A stretch of 64,000 nt of DNA. It comes from Ceraceosorus guamensis. Lineage: Eukaryota > Basidiomycota > Exobasidiomycetes > Ceraceosorales > Ceraceosoraceae. The stretch lies in assembly GCF_003144195.1 (NCBI RefSeq), contig NW_020290013.1, positions 124,001 through 188,000 on the forward strand. Reading direction: 5' to 3'. Made by a program: the position numbers and the translations under genes. Shown here one piece after another: positions 20,101 through 30,909 of the stretch (position 1 is its first letter; every line of letters begins with the position of its first letter). The notes below the pieces were generated by a model. The model saw only the letters and a list, made by a program, of their open reading frames with translations, ran no database searches and had not been told where the DNA came from.

Positions 20101-22967
20101 TCTGAAAGCTTGAATCATCATTTGACTTTTGACGAAACATTTGCCTGCAGCCAGATGCGACTCTTGACTGCGGACTCCGATGGAGCCCCGATGAGAATTC
20201 ATCGCGATTCGATGAAGTTTCCCGACCAGCAGGGTGGCAACCGGCGTCACGAGCCCAAACAAAGCTCTTGTTTGCACTCCGCTTGCCCTGACCCCTCGCA
20301 GACGGGTTGCGCAGGTGCACTTGGGCATGCGCGCGCGCTGTGGATATAGCTGATGAGAGTCCGGGCAAAGGGGGGCAAAGAACGTTGGCCCGGGCCGTCG
20401 GAGGTCTAGCATCAAAGGCCTTTTGCCACTCATCACTTGATTGCCATGGGAAAGGAGAAACTTATGACCGAGCTCTGAGCCGTGGCAAGCCCGATAAGGG
20501 GAACCTTTCTCCATCAAATTTCGTCGTGAGTCGGTCGATCGCACCCGATCACTGGATCAGTCAAAGGCTCTCTCTCCTCGAGCTGACCCGCAAGCTACCA
20601 GATAGATCCCTTGCACCTCTCTACCCTCTCTAGCTCGCTTGGTGCTTGCCTAGGCCGTCCATAGGCGACGTCGAGGAGCAAGAGGAGGTCGATCATGACG
20701 GATGCGGTGAGCCAATGTCTCAGATTTCACTTCGTGACTGTACAATTAGGAAAGCGTGCCGGCGCGGCTGCAACTCGAATGGATGTGCAGCAGTCACGAT
20801 CGCGAGCGAGCTGCGAAGCGCTGATGGGTGCATGCTGGTAGAACTATACAAGCCGCCGTTCAATCATGCAGCATATGCTAGTTCGTCACTGTATACTCGT
20901 GACTTTCTTCTGTTTGTGCACTTCTTGCTTTGTCGCGCTTGCTTCCTGCTGATCGCTAGAGAAAAGCAAGTTGCAGTTGCGCAGTAGTGTGAGATGCTTC
21001 CACGCACCACCAAATGCGCGTGTGTGGGGTGGGGGTGGGAGGGGAGGCAAATTCTCTATCCGGACTCCCAGCACACGAGCCGGCACAAGTGAGCTCGGCC
21101 CGGCGCAATGACAATCATTCACCGCTACCCAAACGTCTTTGCACATTTGGGTCGCTTCACGTCGGACCTGACCAGGATGACGTTGCTCCTTTCCGTCGGC
21201 GAGCTTTGCTCTTGAATATAAGAAGAAGCTCGACCGTGTCTGCGAGCCGGCTGGGCTTGATCCCTGCACAGCCCAGCAGCTGAGCAAAGTGCACATGCAG
21301 CCTGAGTGTATAGCTGCCGTCTGCTTAGCGCCCATGCAGCCTTGAACCCCGTGCATCTTTTAGTGCTGCCCGCGCGACTGCATGTCTTCTCTCACGCTAC
21401 GATTGCGCCGCTTGAGCAGTCGAGTCAGCGATTCAGCAAAAGCCTTTGAGCGAGAGGCTTCTACAGTAGCGGATCGTCGGGGCTGATTGATTGACTGACT
21501 GATTGATAGGTTCGGACGAGAGCATCTAGCAAGCTTGCAAGCTTGGTCAGCTTGTAATCGCTGCTGCCCCTTGCTCTGCTCGCTATAGGCAGGATCCAAA
21601 AGGGGCGAACGACACGCCATGCAGCAGCCGGCGACTGATGTGTACCCAGACGCGAAGATCGCAGGCACAGACAGGTACTCGCTTCTGTACGTACTCGTAA
21701 GTCAAAGTGTATAGCGCGCACACATTCTAAGCTCAACCGCCACTCGTGACTAGCGTAGCATGAAGTGGCTTGGAACGCGAGCCTTTCACGACTTGGTGAC
21801 TGTCGATCGAGCATCGCGGACTCCCTATAGACTCCCTTTCCCCTCGGCTGCCAAGGTCAGGCTAGACCTCGTCTGGGACTCTACCGTTGAGCTCGAATCG
21901 CCGCCAATTCCAGCTCTAGGGGCATCGCAAAGGGTGCGTCCGACTAGCCCGAACATGGCCTACAGGCCCACCAAGGCAAATGCTACGTTCCACAACGCTT
22001 CGAGTCGATGTGGCATGGCGCGGGGGCTGTCCATCACGAGCAATTAGGAGGTAATTGTAATTCACACTGTATGTTCGAGGCAAGAAGCCTAGCCCCCAAA
22101 AGAACCTTAATAGGGGCGCATCGCAGCGCTTTGAAAAGAGAAAAAAAAGAAAAAGAAATAAAAAGGCAAAAAAAGGAAAAGGGCATGACAATGAGAGTCA
22201 TTGAGTCTATACAGTCAAGTCGTTCCCCACATACCATACCGTACCTCGCGGTGCCTGGATGATCCTTTCAGCTGTTTGTTTTTCGCCCTTTCTCCTAAAA
22301 AACATGCAAGCGCCTCTTCTCTCTCGTGTTCGCATCGTGCAATCTGCGCGTAGCAGAGGAAAAGCAAGCAAGGATCACTCATCTCTCGATTTGATCCAGG
22401 TGTGTGCCTAATTCTGCGCTTGCTCGGTAAGCAAACGAAAAGGTGAGGGCTCTAAGGGCCCCCTTGCAGATGCATGCGGACGTTTAAGGCGCACATGGAA
22501 GCCCGCTCAATTCAGCAGCTGCTGCTGCTTGCTAGGCCGCCCGCACCCTACTGCGCAGCTTTGATGACGCGACGCGTTTGCGCGAGCCGCGAGTAACAGC
22601 CGGCTGCTCATGGCGGCGGGTCTTCGTGGTCGGTCCACCAGCAGAAAAGAGGCGCGAGATGTTCAAATAAGCAATTGCTCTTACAACTACATTACATGGA
22701 TGGTCAGCGTGGACGATAAAGCCTAAGAAGGAGCGAGCATGTGAGGGGAAGAGCGAACAGACAAGCTTGACCACGCCGTCACGAGCCTTTCACAGAAAGC
22801 CCGTCGAGGATGTGGGTGAGGGGGGAAGTGCTAGGCGCGAGCAAAAAGCTCGTCAAATCGTTTGTTTGCGTTCTGTCCAAACCCCAGGGAGCGCCTGGCG
22901 CACTTTGTGCGCCTAGCTGAGGTGACTGGGCAGGATGAGGGACCGGCGAGAGAGCTTGGCTGGGCTG
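17194..22967. other. Large gene-poor interval (5.8 kb)
   Basis: No coding region could be supported on either strand. Contents seen: many short GCAGCAGC runs, two dispersed 10-mers (20895, 21742), TATA-like words at 19717 (TATATAAG) and 19915 (CTATATAG), and an A-rich tract at about 22128-22185. A 95-codon frame at 21760-22047 has an ATG but no recognisable motif. The left ~400 bases must include the promoter of the Ser-rich gene, which is transcribed leftward; the right end holds the 3' region of the YTH gene. Confidence 0.5.
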
Positions 22968-25900
22968 CTACTGCTGCTGTCCGGGGCGCGGCGATGGACT
23001 AGCTATAGCTCTGGGCGGCGGATGACGAGCTGGCGGATATTGAGATGGTGGCTGTCTCTGAAAAGCCTGCGACTGACTGAGATTTTGGTGGCCAGGCGCA
23101 GAGGAAGAGGACTTCGAAGCGGACAGATCTAGGGGACCACCATGGTTGCCTTGCGATGCGCTTGCAATCTGCTGATCTGGCTGCTGCTTGACCTGCCGTT
23201 GACTCTCCTGCTGAGCCTCGTAGAAAGCCCAATCTTGCAGCAAAGTCGTTCGAGCAGAGTAGCCGTGCATGATGCGTATCAGTTCCTTGCCAGCAGCTAC
23301 AGGAAGCTCTTGCGTGTCTCTCGACTGGGTGATGGGTTTGTTCTCGGGCGTATCTGAACATGAAGGCGTAAAGTGAGCTCGAGCTCGGAAAGCTTGCGTC
23401 AATTGCAATACATGACTTACTGGTCAATCGTATGTGCCGTAGTTGACTATTGGGTACATCTTTGACGTAGATCCATCTGACTTTGAATGTCCCTTTCCAT
23501 TTGCCTTCCTGAGCCCAGACATTGGAGCTTGTAGAGCTGTCGTTGTGGATATTAGCATCAGCGAGGCTTCCCTGCCTTTTCAGAACGCGCGCGCGCGCGG
23601 GGGCCACAAACTCACTAATCCAAAGGTGTGAGCATCTGCGCCATGCCGTTAAAATGTCCGCTAGCATTCACAGAGAAGAACAAATAGAGCGGGCCCAAAT
23701 GTGCAGACTCTCTCCACGCTTTGTCCAACCTTGCATTTCCCTTTTCCGTGCTAGCCCAAATCTCGTACTTGAGAGAGCGCTGCACATCATCCTCTGTGAA
23801 GGACTTGATGACGAACCAGCGCGCGTTGGCAGGTTCCAGGTCGAAATTGGCAGGGTTGAAACCTCTCGATGCGATGAGCCTCTGCACTTCAGGACTCAAA
23901 GCCGGTGGAGGTGCGAGCGCGGTCTGAGATGGCGTCATCGACGAGCCCCGAATGCCGGAGCCTAGGAGCTGCGGCTGGTTCGGACTGAAGGCCTGAGGTC
24001 GTCCAGCGTGGGAGTTGAAGCCGACATGCGCAAAGCTCGGAGCGGTGTGAGGTGGTAGTCCGGAGGCATTCTGCTGCGCAGCGAGGAGAGCTGCCAAGTC
24101 TGCCTGCTGAGAAGAGCCATTAGCAGCTCCAAGCACGTTGCTGAGGGTATTGATGCCTACAGAGCCTGGAGAGGAAAGACCTGCAAACAAGGCGTTTGTT
24201 CGTGCTTGTTGTTGTGCAAGCGCCATGCTAAGCGCCAACGTCTGAGCATTGGTCTGAGCTGCGGGACTCTCAGGACCAGCAAATGCCGCTGGCGTCAGAC
24301 CCAGACCCCACTGCGAAGGGGGACCTTGAGCTCCTTGTGTAGGCTGGAATGGCCAGCCTGCCGTACCAGGGCCAAACGCCTTCTTAAAATCAGCACCTGC
24401 AGGTCCGCCCATGCCGGCGAATCCGCGATCAGCGTGCCAAGCCTGTCCATTTCCGGGCGTCGGCTGCAGAGGCGAGTCCCACTCGTTTCTGGAGCTGCCA
24501 GCCCCAGGAGCTGGCATGGCTGTAAAGGGACCGCTGAGCGCCGCAGCTCTGGCTGACGCGCTGGCCCCCGTCGCGTGATGCTCCTCAGCCTTTGCAGGTG
24601 CCGAGGGACCAAGGCCTCTAGCAGGAGCAAAGAGAGCTGGCGAGTCCGAGCTCTGCGTTCGGGCATGACCATGTCCGATGGGCGGAACGTACGCAGCAGC
24701 GCTGACTGGTCCAGCAAGTGTCTGACTTGCGCCAGGCGGTGGGCCCTCGGTTCCGACAGCGGCACGGGCGAGGGCATCTCGATTGGTGATAAGGCTGGGC
24801 AAGCGTTTTGCTGAGCGAGCGGAATGGGGCGCATCTGCATTCTTGGGCGTTGCCGCCGAGTCTGTCGAGCTCTCGCGCACCGGCTGCAAAGTCGTGGCCG
24901 CAGGATCGATGCTAAGCCTGCTGAGCCTAGCATGGGCGTCCATCAAGCTGGAGCTCAAAGCCGTTGGACCTCGAGCATCTTCCGCAACAGCCATGGCCGC
25001 TGCCAAGGGAGAGCTGGAACGAGCAGCACCTGCAGCATGCTGTCCCCCTGAGCTCGCAGGCTCATCCGGATTCGCTCTAGGTGAGAATCTACCAGCGAAT
25101 CGACTACCTCCCGGACTCAAGGGCTGCGTCCAAGGAGTTGCGGGACCACCCGGGGCGATGGGACTGCTGGTGGCGCTGTGCGAACCGCTGCTGCCCGTTC
25201 CTGGCGTACCTGCTCGAATGGGCATCGCCTGACCAAAGCTGGTGGATGCGCTGCCAGGAGCGAAAAGATCGGAAGCGCGTGCTTGCAGTCGATGATGGTG
25301 CAAGCGGTGCCCTGGCGCATGGTTGAGCGATTGGTGGCGTCGAACGCCGCCAGCGCCTGAAGAGGAGCTGGACAGGTCGCCTAGACCTGCCAGGCTGCTC
25401 GATCCTGTTCTCAAGTGCGATGGTCCCAGTGATCGCCCTTCGAACCGCTCTCCGACAGCCGGAGACGGCTGTGAAGACGCAGGCGTAACAATATGTAAGC
25501 TCCGCACTCGTGCATGCTTGTCTGCCGATCACCTCCTGGCTGCAGCCTCCCTTGAGCTCAAGGTGCGCTGTACTCACATCGTCTGCCAAGGGCGCATTAT
25601 TTCTGATCATACGCTCCCAGTCATGATCGTCATCAGCGTCGCCCATGATAGCTTTGAGACTATTCGTTCCGGGACTTGTAGGAGTAGCAGGCTCGGCGTC
25701 TTCTTGAGAGAAAGGTGACGAAGCGGACGCTTCGGGCTCTTCGAAATGCTGGGCCAGTCGTCTAGAATTGAGTGCTCTTCTCCCCGGCGAGGAGATGGTG
25801 TGATTGCGACGAGGAGCGTAGAGACGAGAAGAAGCTTGGGACAAGGATGAAGAGCCTGGCGAGTCGTGAAGAGCAGAGCTGAAAGCGTTGCTACTGCTGG

Positions 25901-26069
25901 CGGTGTTGGTAGATTTTGCTGAGTGCGATTGGGAGGATGTCAACGTTGATTGTGATCGATGCGCTTCGTTGATGCTGATGGTGTTTGCCGAACCAGCTCC
26001 TCCATCTTGCCCGTCCGCACCGCCGCGCTGGACGGCCGCGGTGCTGGGCGATGAATCGCCTTGCAGCAT
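22968..26069 (-). CDS. YTH-domain protein (YTHDF-type m6A reader)
   Basis: Four exons: 25578-26069, 23616-25468, 23421-23536 and 22968-23353. All donors are GTGAGT or GTAAGT, phases agree, and the total is 948 residues. The YTH domain (about residues 708-866) recognises N6-methyladenosine in RNA. It starts [19 protein letters not shown], continues [26 protein letters not shown] and [13 protein letters not shown], and ends [11 protein letters not shown]. The three Trp residues forming the methyl-adenine cage in YTHDF proteins (in EIWAS, NVWAQ and GKWKG) are all present. The ~700 residues before it are Ala/Ser/Gly/Pro-rich and disordered, as in YTHDF proteins, which act in the cytoplasm on methylated mRNA. 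A short Gln/Pro-rich tail follows. The start is ATG 26069 (MLQGDSS); the upstream in-frame TTG is not used. Confidence 0.93.
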
Positions 26070-28472
26070 TGCGTGAGAGGTAGTGAGCGCGATTAGACTA
26101 CGGTGACCCGAGGCTACGGCAATGGGAAGGGCATGCAGCAACCCCGACTAGCTATAGCATTCGATCAGCCAGCTCGAGCAAAGGAGCCCCCGCCGGCCGC
26201 CTAGCCAGTGATTGATTGTGATCTGGGCAGCTCGGGCACCAATCGATGCTCAGCCCCGGCAACTGCAGATCAAAAGAGTTCTGTTCAGCAGCAGGCGATG
26301 TGTGCCCGAAACGCGGCGCCAAGGCGTTGCGCAGACACCCTTGTCCTCGTGCCGACTACCTGCAACTGATGATTAGCTGCTGCCGACGCTGACGATGTTG
26401 CCGATAGCAGTAGTATGGCGAGTATGCTTCGAGCTATTTGCAAAGCTCTGGGAAGGATGTCGTGGAATGCGCAGACGAGGGAGTGTGCATGAGAATCGGC
26501 TGGTCGGCGAGCCTGAACGCAAAGCGTCGCGGAAGTGCTGCGACGAGGTGCAGGCAGGGCAGATGACCGTCTTGTACTGCGAGTGTGACTGTACTCGTTC
26601 GTGACTCTAGACGCGCGTCTGTAGGCAGGGCAATCGAAAGGGAGAGATTCGAGGAAGGATCGAGCTTGCGACTGCAAAGCAAAGCAAAGCAGCTCGAGCA
26701 GCCACACCGCGATCTGCTACAGCTCGCTCGGACAAACCGAGTGCTGAGTCACAGTGGGTCTGACGTTCGGGTGCGGAGATCACGATCGAATGCAAAAGAC
26801 CGAGGACCGGTGGGATGATGGCTGACGTCGTTCGTTCGCGTGGTGGTCGATGCTTGATTGCTACATCATATAGCTCGCGCGATGCACGGGCGGCGGAGAG
26901 CCGTGCACCCTCGCTCTCACACACTCGACTCGCGACTCGACTCATCAAAACTTGATTCGGTGCTGCGCCGGGCATGGCAAAGCTATATAGCTTGTGCATG
27001 CCCTCCTGCTGCACCGACCGGTACCGTACCGGTGCTGGTACGGTACGGTAGCTGCATGATATGCGCTGCCTGTGCGCATGAAAGACGTGCAGCAGAGTCA
27101 GCCGGCGATCGAGCGAGCGAGGGAGCGTCGAGCGCAATTAAGCAAGCAGCACGCACGCACGCAGCACAGCAAAGCACAGCAGCTCACAGCACAGCGTACG
27201 CCAAGCACAACTTCGCTTCGCTGCATCCGTGCGCGACATCGCGCAAGAGTCACGAGTCGAGACATTCGATGCTACCGCGCCGCAGTCAACCCTGCGTCAC
27301 GCAATACAATCACGAATCTGAACGCCTACTTGAACAGCGTGAGACGTAACCTACAGCTAAGCACTCACGAGTATGGAGACCTGGATGGGTGGATGGATGC
27401 TGTGAGCCATATATAAGGGCGAGGCTAGCTATCAAAACACAGAAATAGGATGCCATCCACACTCAGCAAGCTGTTGCTGGACCTAGCGAGGCCTCGGTGC
27501 GCCGGAATCGGGCGAGGGCTCGGATGATAGAAATATTACGAGAAGTGTTGTCATCGATCCTGGTCACACTCGAATCCTGAATGGGGCTTCACAACATCCT
27601 ACTTGCGCCCCTCAGTTGCACTGTATGGAGGTTCCACACTCACCAAATACAACAACTCAAAGCCCATCCTCACCAAGACACAATCTGGAATGAGCAATTA
27701 AAAGCCAATTTTTAATCTTGACCACCAGATGAATACAGCGACGATCAGTTGCCTTACATGTCGCCCAAGTCGGATCAAACGAGGCGATGGTGTTGGGTGA
27801 GAAGAGGGGCGAAATGGCCCGGGGTGGTGCAATGCAGCACCATGGCAGTCAGAGTCGACACCTCAGCCTCACGCATCCATCTCACGATCTCCACGCGCTG
27901 CGCACCTTGAATGAATGCTCACACGCGCGACTCCTGGCGTGTGCACGCTCAGCAGGCAGGGTGTGTTGTTGTTGACTCATCCTGAAGCACTCGCAATCAC
28001 ACCTTTCGCGATGAGAGCCATGTAATTGAACTTGATTGGCGAAGCCTTATTGATGTCGGTGCTGAATCTCACCATTCTTGATTGGATGGATGTCTTGACA
28101 TTGATCACGATCGCGACACTTGATTCGTGATTCGTGATGCTCGATCGTGATCGTTTCGTAGCGGGGCCGCCCGGGGCCCGGAGAGATAATCCGCGGCATC
28201 ATGTCCGGAGCCGCGCGCGCGCGGTGGGTGAAATCACGATCGAATACCGTGACAAAAATGAAGTTGTTATTTGATTCAGCACGAGTCACGAGTGGAGCGC
28301 GAACGGAATGACTTGGGCGTTTTGCCGTTCATCTGTGCAACCGCACATATATTTGACCTCATGAATGCTGACCCTCTCGGCGATGCATGTCCTCCTGATC
28401 TTCACGAGCTGCGAGATCAGATCTTCTCACTGAGGGTATTGATCCACACTGACATGCCCAAAGCTACAAAGC
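26070..28472. other. Intergenic region between divergent genes with hairpin and TATA-like site
   Basis: About 2.4 kb holding the promoters of the YTH gene (minus) and the threonine aldolase gene (plus). Features seen: a perfect 10-bp inverted repeat at 27021-27046, the dispersed 10-mer at 27248 and 28284, a strong TATA-like word (CATATATAAGG) at 27408-27418, and TTCGTGATTCGTGAT repeats near 28118-28150. No gene was recognised. Confidence 0.55.
27021..27046. repeat. Perfect inverted repeat (hairpin) of GTACCGTACC
   Basis: GTACCGTACC at 27021-27030 and its exact complement GGTACGGTAC at 27037-27046 flank the six-base loop GGTGCT. Related words (ACCGTACCG, TACCGGTAC) recur between genes at about 30474, 48068, 55729 and 55755. 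It could be a palindromic protein-binding site or a structured RNA; not followed by a T run. Confidence 0.85.
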
Positions 28473-30143
28473 ATGCCAGCTCTCTCGACCCGCCTCGCCT
28501 CTCTGCCTCGAAGCTTCTCGCACCCAGCACCAACGCTCTTCAGACCTCGACTCCGATCACTACACAGCATGACCGTCATTCGAGCACCCGCAGCACCCAG
28601 CCCTACGCTCGGACCTTCGTTGGTGTTCCCAGCAATCCATCCGCGTCGCCAGGAATTGCCCGATAATGAGGCAAAGCTTGCCACCATTTCGAGAGATCTG
28701 AGGAGCGACACGCTCACTGTGCCCACGGATTCCATGTTCCAAGCCATGCAAAGAGCAAGTCGAGGAGATGATGTGTACCTGGTAAGCGTCGCACCCTCTC
28801 CACGAACCTCGTCTAGGCACGGGTTCTCGCAAACCTTGTATGCTGACATGCTACCCTGCATGCCGCTCGCAGGAGGATGAAACGACGACGAGCTTCGAAG
28901 CGGAGATGGCAGCGTTGGCAGGCAAAGAAGCTGCTCTGTTCGTCGTTTCCGGCACCCTTTCCAATCAGCTGGCCATCCGCACGCACCTGCAACAACCACC
29001 CTACTCGGTGCTCTGCGACCGTCTGGCTCACATTCAGCGATACGAAGCGGGAGGCGTAGCATTCCACAGCGGAGCGCTGGTCGAATGCGTCCAGCCGCGC
29101 AACGATCATCACTTGACCTGGCAAGACGATATCCTTCCCAATCTGGTCTTGGGAGACGATGTTCACTCTGCTCCTACGCGTTTGATATGTCTGGAAAACA
29201 CGCTGCATGGTCGCATCTTTCCTCAAGAGGAGATCATCCGCATCGCAAAAGGTGCGGCTGAACACGACATCAAGCTTCACTGCGATGGAGCTAGATTGTG
29301 GAACGTAGCTGCAGAGACTGGCAAATCCATCGAGGAGCTCTGTCGACCTTTTGACTCTGTCAGCATGTGTCTCAGCAAGGGCATCGGTGCGCCAGTAGGA
29401 ACGTGAGTGTCGGCCATCATCAAAGCAGCTGCCGACTGCCGGACTGCTTGCGAACCGAACCCCTGGCTCATTACAACTCTTCCACCGCCACCCCTCCGAC
29501 GGACCATGCGTCAGCGTGCTGGTCGGTACCGCCCCATTCATACGCAAAGCGCGCCACTTTAGAAAACTCTTCGGAGCGGGCATTCGACAGAGCGGATCCT
29601 TGGCTGCTGCTGCGCGCACAGGTCTATCGGAACACTTTCCCAAGCTCAGAGCGACGCACCAGCTGGCCAGATTCGCTGCGGACGAGCTGGAAAAGCTTGG
29701 CGTGGCGATCGTCGGTAGACCTGAAACGTGCATGGTGAGCGGAATTGCTTTTGTTGTGGCAAGGAACGGGAACACGGGGAAACGTCAAAAGATGGCTGAG
29801 CCTCCCTCTTGTCGTATCTGTACCCTCTCCCGACATTTCTCAGTTGTTCATCGATACTGCCCACCTTGGCTTCTCGTTGCAAGAGCTGCAAGAACGCGCT
29901 GCGCAACTGCCAAAGCCTATTCGATTGGGAGCAGCGCGCATCGTGATACATCATCAGACGAGCGCGAAAGCCATCGAGGACTTGATAGATTTGGTGCGCT
30001 CGCTAAGAGAAGAATTTGCGCATCGCGCGTACGAAAGGGAAAGTGGCAGTGCGGACGGTGCGCCTCGTGCTCAGGATGGCGGGAATTTGTACGCTGCGAT
30101 GAGCAAGAGCAAACATTCTAGACAGTCGGTAGACAGAGTGTGA
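28473..30143 (+). CDS. GLY1: L-threonine aldolase (low-specificity, PLP-dependent)
   Basis: Cleaves L-threonine to glycine and acetaldehyde. Four exons (28473-28781, 28873-29402, 29515-29734, 29844-30143) with canonical borders and matching phases give 452 residues. Hallmarks: DLRSDTLTVPTDSMFQAM, SRGDDVYLEDETTTSFE across the first junction, KEAALFVVSGTLSNQLAIR, LENTLHGRIFPQ, LHCDGARLWN, and SVSMCLSKGIGAPVGT with the PLP-binding Lys at about residue 272. KARHFRKLFGAGIRQSG follows. Fungal and bacterial enzymes begin near the DLRSDT motif, so the first ~60 residues are extra. They are rich in Arg, Ser and Pro with almost no acidic residues, like a mitochondrial presequence; an internal ATG at 28569 could give a cytosolic form. 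Dual targeting is an inference. Confidence 0.93.
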
Positions 30144-30909
30144 AGCAATGTAACAAATGCAAATTTTTCCTGACTGAACGAGCGCAGTACGAGGTGGAGG
30201 GGAGACGGCCTTCGAAGCGGATGTGTTGAATGGATGTTCCTCCCCAAGGATTCAATTTGAATGGGGTGGTGTTCTCACCCATGCGTGCGTGCGTGGTAAG
30301 CGGCCGCCGTGCATGCAATCACGAGCGCCTGAGGAGTTGTTCCGCGCACGGACGCGCTTTGGTCGATTAATGGAGCTCTGCTGCTTGCGCGGCTAAAGCG
30401 GTCGCTTGCCGCGCCTGCGCTTGCGGTAAGCAGCAGCAGCAGTCAAAATGTGAATTGTGATTGACATCTAGACCGTACCGTACATGCGTGGCTTGCACAG
30501 CTGCTGAGCATCAGCTTGCTTGCCGCCGCTCGTGCTAGTTTGCGCTTAGCGGCTTCATTCACATTGCTGCATGTATGCTCGCGTCTGTCTCTGTTTCTTT
30601 CCATCATCTCACATACTCCCTCACACACGAGAAAGAGGAAGCAAAGGTCAAGCTTGTTCTGCCCGACTTCATCATTCTTTCCATTCTCTTTCATCCCAGT
30701 CATCCGACCCACATTCCGGAATCGCCGCCAGGCTGGGACAACATCCTCTCCCGTAGTCCACACCCTCCCCTCCCCCGACCGATCCTCCATCCACCGATCA
30801 CTGCGATCACCTCGTCATCGGAGCGAACGAGCGACTCTCTTAATTCTTTGTAGCCTCGTTCGAGCGCATTGCCCATCTGCCAACTACCTCTTCATCTCAT
30901 CGCTACATC
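30144..30909. other. Spacer between tandem genes, promoter of SVF1-like gene
   Basis: About 770 bases on the same strand. The last ~300 bases before the ATG at 30910 are pyrimidine-rich (many TCTC/CATC/CTTC words), common in fungal 5' leaders and core promoters. ACCGTACCGTAC occurs near 30474. No coding content was recognised. Confidence 0.5.

Noticed and set aside
21760-22047. A 95-codon frame with ATG in the large gene-poor interval
   Set aside because: No motif, signal peptide or splice context supports it; it is about as long as several random frames nearby.
17194-22967. Transposable element or LTR remnant in the largest gene-poor interval
   Set aside because: No transposase, reverse transcriptase or integrase motif, no terminal repeats and no target duplications were seen by eye in any frame.
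26607-27349. Overlapping frames of 140-176 codons on both strands near the YTH promoter
   Set aside because: They overlap each other on opposite strands, many begin at non-ATG codons, and none carries a recognisable motif.
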